Below are positions 17,508-24,404 of a stretch of DNA of 64,000 nt, in pieces. Under the pieces are notes generated by a model. It did no database searches. It worked only from the letters and a program-made list of their open reading frames with translations, and was not told the origin of the DNA. Each line of letters begins with the position of its first letter. Position 1 is the stretch's first letter. The DNA lies in the NCBI GenBank assembly GCA_043513815.1, contig CP121313.1:1488001-1552000 (forward strand), in the 5' to 3' direction. Source of the stretch: JANQIO01 sp043513815 (lineage in GTDB: Bacteria > Pseudomonadota > Gammaproteobacteria > Pseudomonadales > Halieaceae). The translations under genes were made by a program, and so were the position numbers.

Positions 17508-19045
17508 CGAAGGATACCTTTATTTATGAATCCCATGCCGCAATGGTTGAAGACCTATCTATCGCGGGGCGGCCGCTCAAAGACCTAATATCTGAAATAC
17601 AATCCGTATATCTTAATGATCAGCGCCCCTGGATTATCGGGTTTAGTGGTGGGAAAGACTCCACAGCGGTGCTTTCTCTGGTCTATTTCGCGGTTTCTCG
17701 CCTTAAGCCAGACCAACGCGTTAAGCAAATATATGTTGTTTCTTCAGATACGCTTGTGGAAACGCCTGTGGTTGTGGATATGATCTCTGGGGTGCTCGAC
17801 AAGATTAACGAGGAAGCTGGGAAAGATAGCCTACCGATTAGTGCACACCCTGTATCACCAGCAGCGGATAGAACATTCTGGGTGAATCTGCTCGGCCGTG
17901 GATATCCAGCACCGACGACACGTTTCCGCTGGTGTACAGAACGGATGAAAATCGAACCGGTTAGCGAGTTCATTTTGGAAAAGGTCGCGGAGTTTGGGGA
18001 GGTCGTTGTTGCTCTAGGCTCTCGAAGCCAAGAATCTGCCAGTCGTGCCCAGGTTATCGCGAAACACAAAATTGATGGTACCGCCCTGAGTCGCCATACC
18101 TCGTTGCCTAACGCATATACGTATATGCCAATCGAGGACTGGCATGCAGACGAGGTGTGGGAATATCTCATGAGTGCTGTATGCCCGTGGGATGGAAGCA
18201 ACCAGGAGTTATTCGAGCTTTATAGAGGTTCAAACCAGGGTGAATGCCCCTTGGTTATAGACAAGAGCACCCCGTCCTGTGGCAACTCACGGTTTGGGTG
18301 TTGGACGTGCACTGTTGTTACGGAGGACAAAGCAATACATGGCCTAATTGAGTCCGGTGATGATTGGATGCAACCACTATTAGATATCCGCAACTATTTG
18401 TGGCACACCACACAGTCTCGCAACGTAGCGCGTTATCGCAATCATAAACGCCGAACCGGTAAAATTACTTTTGCTCGCTCTGATCTAAACAAGGATTCTG
18501 ATTCATCCGTTGAGACCACGGAGAGGAAACATATTCATGGCCCGTATTGGTTGAAGTACAGGAAGCGTTGGTTGCGGCGCCTCCTTTCGACAGAGAAGCG
18601 ATTGCGCAATGCTGGGCACGATATAGAGCTGATTAGGCGCGATGAGCTGCAAGCCATTAGGCAGCATTGGCTTTGGGATCCGAACGAACCTGATTGGTCT
18701 GATGCATTGCCCATGATTTTTAGATCGGTCTATCCGACTGAACACATTGACTGGATCAATAATGATTCAGGTGTTTTCTCTGATGCAGATGCTCGCCTAT
18801 TAAGGGAGCTAGAAGAACAGCACGGAGCTCCTTCAGAAATGATTATGAAATTGCTTGAGGTGGAGCTTTCAATGAGTGGTTTTTCACGCCGCAGAGGGCT
18901 GCTAGATAAGCTGAAGAAAATCCTAAATCAAGATTGGGAATCTTTCGAGGACATTCAAGATAAGCGCGGCAAGAATGAGACTAGAAGCGTTTATCGGCAA
19001 AAAATACACAAGCTGGAAAAAATGTACGCGGAGCTTGCGGAATGA
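17504..19045 (+). CDS. dndC: DNA phosphorothioation PAPS-reductase-like protein DndC
   Basis: A 513-residue protein. WIIGFSGGKDSTAVLSLVYF (PP-loop at 48-54) places it in the ATP pyrophosphatase/PAPS reductase superfamily; RFRWCTERMKI and CGNSRFGCWTCTVV give the cysteines that bind the Fe-S cluster of DndC. It activates the DNA backbone and transfers sulfur with DndD and DndE. The start is the ATG overlapping the dndB stop; the frame is open further upstream, but that part is the shadow of dndB. The stop overlaps the dndD start. Length and motifs are intact. Confidence 0.95.
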   Translation: MTKDTFIYESHAAMVEDLSIAGRPLKDLISEIQSVYLNDQRPWIIGFSGGKDSTAVLSLVYFAVSRLKPDQRVKQIYVVSSDTLVETPVVVDMISGVLDKINEEAGKDSLPISAHPVSPAADRTFWVNLLGRGYPAPTTRFRWCTERMKIEPVSEFILEKVAEFGEVVVALGSRSQESASRAQVIAKHKIDGTALSRHTSLPNAYTYMPIEDWHADEVWEYLMSAVCPWDGSNQELFELYRGSNQGECPLVIDKSTPSCGNSRFGCWTCTVVTEDKAIHGLIESGDDWMQPLLDIRNYLWHTTQSRNVARYRNHKRRTGKITFARSDLNKDSDSSVETTERKHIHGPYWLKYRKRWLRRLLSTEKRLRNAGHDIELIRRDELQAIRQHWLWDPNEPDWSDALPMIFRSVYPTEHIDWINNDSGVFSDADARLLRELEEQHGAPSEMIMKLLEVELSMSGFSRRRGLLDKLKKILNQDWESFEDIQDKRGKNETRSVYRQKIHKLEKMYAELAE

Positions 19046-21051
19046 TTATAGAAAGCCTCTCAGTAACTGATTTTAGAGTCTTTCAGGGGCGGCACACTTT
19101 TGATCTTTCACCGAGAATGGTTAGAGGCAATAGACGACCTGTCATTCTTTTCGGTGGCTTGAACGGCGCGGGTAAAACTACAACTCTGCTCGCAGTCCGC
19201 TTGGTGTTATATGGGCGGTTATCAATCGGCCCCGGGACATCACAGAAAAAGTACGAGGAATTTTTAAGTGGCTGCGTTCACCGCTCTCGTGATGGCGTCC
19301 TTCAGGCGAACCATTCCTCGATAGAGCTAAGTTTTTCGTATGCCCATATGGGAACAGAAAATCATTATCGCGTACACCGCTCCTGGACAAATTCAGGCAA
19401 AAAGGTCGTCGAATCTTTAGAGATCGCTAAAGATGGACACGTCATGACAGGATTAAGCTACGAGCAGGCGCAGGGATTTTTGGACGAGCTTATTCCAACA
19501 GGAGTTTCAGATCTCTTTTTCTTTGACGGTGAAAAGATAGCCGATCTCGTGGCCGATCAAGCTGGTACAGCCCTCGCGGAATCTATAAAGCGGCTTCTGG
19601 GGCTGGATCTTATTGAGAAATTGCACAGCGACCTGGGCGTTCTCGTTAGGGGGGAAAGTAAGTCATTTGCAAACGATGATTTGCTGTTAAAGATCGAACA
19701 GAAGGAAGGCGAGCTTAGAGATGCAGAGAGTAGGGCAGAAAAATATGAGAGAGAGTTGCGCGATGCTTTGCCGGAACTTGCAGAGGCCAGAGCGAATTAC
19801 GATATAGCAAATAGAGATTTCCTCGGAATCGGTGGCGCGTTCGCCGCGACTAGGGAAGATGAAATCGCGCGTCAGAGAGCCCTAGTGGAACGTCGGCGTG
19901 CAATTGAAGCTGAGATGCGAGAGGTTTTCGGCGGCGTATACCCACTTTCGCTTGCCTCAAGCTTTATGGAAAGAACCCTTGAGCAGGTACGCGAAGATGT
20001 TGGGCAGCGCGATGAGCGAGGCGGTAAAGAGATGCTGGCGCGATTCGCAAGAGAACTGGAAGAGCGCTTGCATAACGTGCTTAGCCAAACCGACGAGAAG
20101 ACTGTGAAGGCATCGATCACCAAGCTGCTAAAAGAAAAATATACCGACACCCAGCCGACTGAGCCGGTTCACGATATTGGTATCAAAGTTCTGGCTAGAG
20201 TCGACGCAAATTATGAGGTTGCGCGGAAGTCAGCTCGACCGTCGATTTCTCGATTGAAGGGCGAACTCATCAGTATCAATGCAGAGCTAGATGGAATTGG
20301 AGAGCGCATCGCAAGAGCGCCTGACGACCAAATGCTAAGAAAGACACATGATTCCTTGAGCGCTCAGCAGGCATTAATAAACGAATTAGAAGTTTGCGCA
20401 AGGTTGAAACGGAAAGAAGCCCAATCCAGTATCCAGGAGGCGTTAGCTATTGCACGGACACTTGATGAGCTGCATTCTCAGATTCAGCAGTCAGCGGTTC
20501 AATCCAGGCAGGTTGAGTTGGCTCGTGCCGCCCAAAGTTCCCTGTCTGCATACGGCCTCCTTGCCGCGCAGCAAAAGATCAAGAGCTTGGAGCTGGAATT
20601 TGCTGATTGTTTCCACCGTCTTGCGCGTAAGGATGACCTTAGTATTTCTGCAAAGATTCATCCCGAGACATTCCAGGTCACACTCCTTGGTGCAAATGGG
20701 AAGATGGTTGAGAAGAGCGAACTATCTGCGGGAGAGCAGCAGATCTACGCGATTGCAATGCTTGAAGCGCTCGCACGCACAAGTGGTCGAAAGCTACCAA
20801 TAATAATTGATACTCCTCTGGGTCGACTCGACTCTAAGCATCGGCAGAAATTGGTAGAGAACTATTTTCCACATGCCAGCCACCAGGTCATCATTCTATC
20901 TACTGACACTGAAGTTGACGAGGCATTCTATCAGTCTCTCAGCAAGCATATTTCTCATGCATACAAATTATCTTATGAAGCCGAGAGCGGATCGACCCGT
21001 GCGCTGGAGGGTTATTTTTGGCGTAGTCGGCAAAATTGTGAGGCAGCGTAG
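19042..21051 (+). CDS. dndD: DNA phosphorothioation SMC-like ATPase DndD
   Basis: A 669-residue protein. FGGLNGAGKTTTLLAVRLVL (Walker A at 38-47) is at the N-terminus and ELSAGEQQIYAIAMLEAL (ABC signature) plus LPIIIDTPLGRLDSKHR (Walker B) at the C-terminus. Between them is a long coiled-coil arm with a central hinge, an SMC/Rad50-like layout. VSDLFFFDGEKIADL after the first half is typical of DndD. It supplies ATPase-driven DNA handling, possibly nicking, for sulfur insertion. Coupled to dndC (ATGA overlap) and 3 bp from dndE. Confidence 0.95.
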   Translation: MIIESLSVTDFRVFQGRHTFDLSPRMVRGNRRPVILFGGLNGAGKTTTLLAVRLVLYGRLSIGPGTSQKKYEEFLSGCVHRSRDGVLQANHSSIELSFSYAHMGTENHYRVHRSWTNSGKKVVESLEIAKDGHVMTGLSYEQAQGFLDELIPTGVSDLFFFDGEKIADLVADQAGTALAESIKRLLGLDLIEKLHSDLGVLVRGESKSFANDDLLLKIEQKEGELRDAESRAEKYERELRDALPELAEARANYDIANRDFLGIGGAFAATREDEIARQRALVERRRAIEAEMREVFGGVYPLSLASSFMERTLEQVREDVGQRDERGGKEMLARFARELEERLHNVLSQTDEKTVKASITKLLKEKYTDTQPTEPVHDIGIKVLARVDANYEVARKSARPSISRLKGELISINAELDGIGERIARAPDDQMLRKTHDSLSAQQALINELEVCARLKRKEAQSSIQEALAIARTLDELHSQIQQSAVQSRQVELARAAQSSLSAYGLLAAQQKIKSLELEFADCFHRLARKDDLSISAKIHPETFQVTLLGANGKMVEKSELSAGEQQIYAIAMLEALARTSGRKLPIIIDTPLGRLDSKHRQKLVENYFPHASHQVIILSTDTEVDEAFYQSLSKHISHAYKLSYEAESGSTRALEGYFWRSRQNCEAA

Positions 21052-21054
21052 AGA

Positions 21055-21408
21055 ATGGATATTCCGACTACTATCTCCTTCAGCAAGAAAGCGCGTGATA
21101 CCTTTCAAACTATAAAGAATCGGACGGAAGTTCCGTTTAGCATACAGTCTCGCATAGCGATTATGCTTGCGATCAACAGCGGCGATTCGTTGGATGGTGC
21201 TGCAAATGCTGATAGCAAGGTCAAGCCGCTTCCACGCGATCTAGTTTTTGGCGAGCTTCTGCAGGACTTTGACATCCTTCTCCGCCAGTACAAGTATGAA
21301 TTGAATGTCGAGCTAAGTACTGGAAAGCTAATTACAGCTTTGATCGATATTGGTGCTCACAAAATGGCTCATTGCCGCTCTCTGGAGCAGCTGGCAGATC
21401 TTGCCTAG
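21055..21408 (+). CDS. dndE: DNA sulfur modification protein DndE
   Basis: A 117-residue protein matching the length of DndE, a small helical DNA-binding protein that associates with DndCD. ISFSKKARDTFQTIKNRTEV and PFSIQSRIAIMLAINSGDS are the family's N-terminal block; DLVFGELLQDFDILLRQYKY and ITALIDIGAHKM follow. Last gene of dndBCDE; no dndFGH follows it. It starts 3 bp after dndD and is surely co-transcribed. Confidence 0.93.
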   Translation: MDIPTTISFSKKARDTFQTIKNRTEVPFSIQSRIAIMLAINSGDSLDGAANADSKVKPLPRDLVFGELLQDFDILLRQYKYELNVELSTGKLITALIDIGAHKMAHCRSLEQLADLA

Positions 21409-21523
21409 TTGGATTTCATGATCTGGAAACTGGCCGAAGGAGAAAATTGTATGAGAAGGGACGGCATCTCTTCTGTCATCTTCTTTCGTGTTATACGCTA
21501 CTCTTCTTCTGCTCAGACTAGCG

Positions 21524-22204
21524 ATGAGTAAGTTTGGAATCACTGTAACTGCAATATATATTGGGGTACTACTTGTATTTCGGTGGCATAGTCTACCTAC
21601 TTTGGCCATCGTGCCTCTAAGTGAATTCGGGGATTTCTTTGCTGGCGTATTCGGTCCCCTGATGTTGTTTTGGCTAATCCTTGGATATATACAACAACAA
21701 AAAGAACTCCAACAAAATACGGCCGCTCTTGAATTGCAAGCACAGGAGTTAAAAAAGTCGGTTGAGCAGCACAAAGAGCTAGTGAAGGCAACGAGAGAGC
21801 AAGTCGAAGCTGACAAACAAGCCCTGCAAATTTCGAAGTCCAAGGAGCGTAAGTCTGCTCAGCCGGACGTGGCAATACTGGCAGCGGGAATGACCAGCTC
21901 TCAGCACAATAAGAAGAACTATGCAATACGGCTTAAGAACAGCGGGAAGCAAGCGACCTCTGTAACCTTTTCCACAGATCCAGTTATCCAGCAGGTCGCG
22001 ACCCGCCCTACACTACAATTTTGGGATACAGACTCACAACAACAACTTGAGTGGGACAGTCAGCGAAGTGGAGAAGCACCCGAAAAATTGCAATTGATTA
22101 TCAATTGCAAGGACGCGACCAATCGCGGCTATACGAAAATGTTTGGTTTGGTATTGCTTGAGAACAACGAGTACGCAGTTAATGACGTTACGGAAGTTGG
22201 CTAG
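21524..22204 (+). CDS. Membrane protein with coiled coil, unknown function
   Basis: A 226-residue protein. Two membrane helices (about 5-22 and 33-55: VTAIYIGVLLVFRW and FAGVFGPLMLFWLILGYI), then a Gln/Lys/Glu-rich coiled coil (residues 57-105: QQQKELQQNTAALELQAQEL), then a beta-rich C-terminal domain of about 110 residues (IRLKNSGKQATSVTFSTDP). Similar small membrane-coiled-coil proteins of unknown role are found in defence and prophage regions. A GTG start 36 bp upstream is possible. Last gene before the right flanking repeat. Confidence 0.65.
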   Translation: MSKFGITVTAIYIGVLLVFRWHSLPTLAIVPLSEFGDFFAGVFGPLMLFWLILGYIQQQKELQQNTAALELQAQELKKSVEQHKELVKATREQVEADKQALQISKSKERKSAQPDVAILAAGMTSSQHNKKNYAIRLKNSGKQATSVTFSTDPVIQQVATRPTLQFWDTDSQQQLEWDSQRSGEAPEKLQLIINCKDATNRGYTKMFGLVLLENNEYAVNDVTEVG

Positions 22205-22273
22205 GGAGATAATCTGCAGACTTACCTTTTGCATAATTTGGGGAATTCCAGTGACAAACTGTCTCCCGAATAC

Positions 22274-22389
22274 CCAACACCAAACACATTCTGGAAGCGT
22301 CAAAGAGCGAGGGTAACTGCCGGCAGGCGGCGCTTAACTTTGCGCAGGATCGGGTGAGGGGGGCGATGGGGTATCGAGAATCGCATTAG
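22274..22389 (+). pseudogene. Orphan 3' end of dehydrogenase gene (right flanking repeat)
   Basis: Reads HILEASKSEGN then CRQAALNFAQDRVRGAMGYR, ending ESH and a stop. It matches the terminal 38 residues of the dehydrogenase at 9573-10679, one residue shorter. No start and no upstream gene: a leftover or element-carried gene end. Divergence from the intact copy shows the duplication is not recent or that the end came from another strain's gene. Confidence 0.85.
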
Positions 22390-22466
22390 ATCTTCGAGCT
22401 AGAATAGATTTTGAGTCTTTGCTATATCAATTATTTGCATCCAGCTTATGAGGACTGGTTGAAGCT

Positions 22467-23114
22467 TTGAACGGAAAATTTAACTTTTCTGGTACACTTC
22501 TCGGCTACGATCCGGGTGGAAACGGCCGTCATGGAGTTGCTTTAGGGTTTTATGAAGATGGGCTACTTCGAAATATCCACTTGAAGACCGCCTCATGCAC
22601 AAACGGCGTACTGGAGCTCGCATCAAAGTGCCAAAGTCTTGCCGGCATCGGTATCGATACGCTCACTTGTTGGAGCACGGGACCAGGCGGGTGGCGCCCT
22701 GCGGACAGGTGGCTACGCAAGAAATACCCCAATTCTAGGAACAGTGTCGGATCTGCAAATGCTCTCTATGGAGCGATGCCAGTGAATGGTATGGCAGTAC
22801 TCTCGATGCTTCGTGCCGATGACCCGAGCTTACAAGTCACAGAGACCCATCCTAAGGTTCTCTATTACGCTATAGCGAAAGAGAAGTATCGATACAGTAC
22901 TGCTACTTTGCACATGAATGACTGGCTGTCGCAGCTTATTGGACTCAAGGCTATTCCTAGAAATGATCATGAGTGGGATGCGCTTTTTTCAGTACACGCA
23001 CTGCACATGGGCATCGAGGGTGTTTGGGACAACGATTTGCACCAGCTCAGCCCCGACGAAAAAGAGGCGCTAGTGCATCCCTGCGGGACTACGAATTATT
23101 GGTGGCCTTGTTAA
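22467..23114 (+). CDS. DUF429-like protein (RNase H-fold, predicted nuclease)
   Basis: A 215-residue protein. LLGYDPGGNGRHGVALGFYE at 11-30 and AGIGIDTLTCWSTGP at 59-73 give the first Asp-containing strands of an RNase H-like fold; later VTETHPKVLYYAIAKEK and ..RNDHEWDALFSVHALHMG carry the Glu and Asp-Ala-Leu helix typical of DUF429. Biochemical function is unproven. TTG at 22467 is the only workable start in the frame. It lies just outside the dnd island's right repeat and just before an insertion sequence. Confidence 0.65.
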   Translation: MNGKFNFSGTLLGYDPGGNGRHGVALGFYEDGLLRNIHLKTASCTNGVLELASKCQSLAGIGIDTLTCWSTGPGGWRPADRWLRKKYPNSRNSVGSANALYGAMPVNGMAVLSMLRADDPSLQVTETHPKVLYYAIAKEKYRYSTATLHMNDWLSQLIGLKAIPRNDHEWDALFSVHALHMGIEGVWDNDLHQLSPDEKEALVHPCGTTNYWWPC

Positions 23115-23183
23115 TCGTTTTAGGTCAAACCCCATTAAAAACAAACATATACGCTCGTTGTCAGCTTCGGCTAAGAGGCCCAT

Positions 23184-23197
23184 TGACCGTACCCCTG
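23184..23197 (+). repeat. IS left terminal inverted repeat
   Basis: TGACCGTACCCCTG, exact complement of the right end at 24360-24373. Confidence 0.82.
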
Positions 23198-23257
23198 TAA
23201 TTCGAGCCATGCGGGATGTGGGATTTCCATCTATTTTGACCGAGAGGTGATCCCGAT

Positions 23258-23524
23258 ATGAAGCACAAACGCTACTCGGAAGAACAAATCATTTCGATAC
23301 TCAAGCAGCACGAGGCCGGACGCAGCATGGTCGACCTGGCCCGCGAGTTCGGTATTGCTGAGAACACCCTTTATCGTTGGAAGTCCAAGTTTAGCCGCAT
23401 GGAAGTGTCGGAAGCTACACGGTTGCGGGAACTGGAGTCTGAGAACGCCAAGCTGAAGAGACTGCTTGCCGAAGCGGAGCTCGACAAGGCAGCCCTCAAG
23501 GAGCTTGTTGAGCGAAAATGGTAA
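23258..23524 (+). CDS. IS3-family transposase OrfA
   Basis: An 88-residue protein: MKHKRYSEEQIISILKQHEA, GRSMVDLAREFGIAENTLYR (helix-turn-helix) and a C-terminal leucine-zipper-like coil (LRELESENAKLKRLLAEAEL). This is the standard OrfA of IS3 elements, which binds the terminal repeats. It overlaps orfB in another frame, where the active transposase would be made by -1 frameshifting. Confidence 0.93.
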   Translation: MKHKRYSEEQIISILKQHEAGRSMVDLAREFGIAENTLYRWKSKFSRMEVSEATRLRELESENAKLKRLLAEAELDKAALKELVERKW

Positions 23525-24323
23525 CGGCCCGGCAGCGGCGACGGGCTGTGAACACCTCAAGAGCCGCAATGTCAGTGAGCGAAGGGCGTGCCGCCTGGCA
23601 GGTTTCAGTCGATCGGCCGCCTGGCGCCCCCTCAGGGGCCACAACGATACTGCCCTGCGCAAGCAACTCAGGGCTCTGGCTGAGCAGTACCCACGTTACG
23701 GATGCCCTACGCTGCATGACATGCTCCGTGCTGAAGGGATGGTGCGCAATCACAAGCTAACGGCACGCATTTATCGTGAAGAGGGGCTGCAGGTTCGTAC
23801 CAAGAAGCGGAAGCGTCCACTGATTCCCTTAGCCGTGCCAGACCGAGTAAACGAGCGGTGGTCCGTCGACTTTGTCTCAGATCAGCTGGCCAACGGTCGC
23901 CGGTTTCGCGTGTTAAATGTGGTCGATGATTTCAGCCTGGAGTGCGTCATGCAGATCGTTGATTTTGCTATCGGCGGGCAGCGCCTGGTGCGGGAACTGG
24001 ACCGGCCGTCTGCCACTCGCGCACTGCCTTCACGCATCGTTCTGGACAATGGCCCGGAACTCACTAGCAAGGCGATTTTCTTCTGGGCCAAGAACCGAGG
24101 GGTCAAGCTCCACTTCATTCAGCCAGGCAAGACAACACAGAACGCATTCGTCGAAAGCTTCAGTGGCAAGTTCAGGGACTACTGCCTGGACCTTCACTAG
24201 TTTGCCAGCCTCGACGACGCCAGAGAGGAGATCAACAACTGGCGAGATCACTACAGCCATGTCAGGCCGCACAGATCACTGGGCAAGAAACCGCCCGCGG
24301 TGTTCGCCAGTGAGGCAGCCTGA
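23466..24323 (+). pseudogene. IS3-family transposase OrfB, interrupted by an in-frame TAG
   Basis: An integrase-core (rve) transposase. ERWSVDFVSDQLANGRRFRV (first Asp), RIVLDNGPELTSKAIFFWAK (second Asp) and QNAFVESFSGKFRDYCLDLH (Glu) give the DDE residues. TAG at 24198-24200 then stops the frame, which continues FASLDDAREEINNWRDHYSH ... VRPHRSLGKKPPAVFASEAA to TGA at 24321. Relatives have Trp here, so a TGG-to-TAG change is likely. The product would lack the last 40 residues, probably making this copy immobile. Confidence 0.88.
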
Positions 24324-24359
24324 TATGCTCAGATTCCCACAGTCAGCCATGCTCAAATG

Positions 24360-24373
24360 CAGGGGTACGGTCA
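24360..24373 (-). repeat. IS right terminal inverted repeat
   Basis: CAGGGGTACGGTCA, exact complement of the left end at 23184-23197. Confidence 0.82.
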
Positions 24374-24404
24374 TCTGGATGCTCGCTAATAGATTAAATC
24401 ACGC

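Larger units (their letters stand above)
10680..22273. mobile_element. Dnd phosphorothioation defence island inserted behind dehydrogenase gene
   Basis: An 11.6 kb block between two direct copies of the dehydrogenase 3' end. By eye it is clearly richer in A+T and in AGA/ATA codons than the flanks. Content: GIY-YIG protein, DGQHR protein, SF2 helicase, AIPR protein (opposite strand), dndBCDE and a coiled-coil membrane protein. No integrase, transposase or conjugation gene is inside, so its mobility is inferred from the repeats and composition. The first 237 bp (10680-10916) hold no gene I can support, only a small GGTGG/CCACC hairpin and an AT-rich leader. Confidence 0.72.
23184..24373. mobile_element. 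IS3-family insertion sequence, about 1.19 kb, inactive
   Basis: Terminal inverted repeats TGACCGTACCCCTG at 23184-23197 and its exact complement CAGGGGTACGGTCA at 24360-24373; similarity continues inward for about 10 bp with mismatches. Between them lie orfA and an orfB broken by a stop codon. The length is normal for IS3-family members. I do not see a clear 3-4 bp target duplication at the ends. Confidence 0.85.

Noticed and set aside
21451..21531. Small frame of 26 codons (MRRDGISSVIFFRVIRYSSS) with AAGGAG before it, overlapping the next gene's start
   Set aside because: Could be a leader peptide, but no composition or conservation argument beyond the RBS; the TGG/GTG alternatives for the longer protein explain the same sequence.
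10680..22273. Integrase or transposase for the dnd island
   Set aside because: All large frames in the island are assigned to other families; nothing with tyrosine or serine recombinase motifs was found.
23170..24385. Target-site duplication of the IS3 element
   Set aside because: Bases beside the two ends (CAT and TCT) do not match; either decayed or the ends are off by one or two bases.
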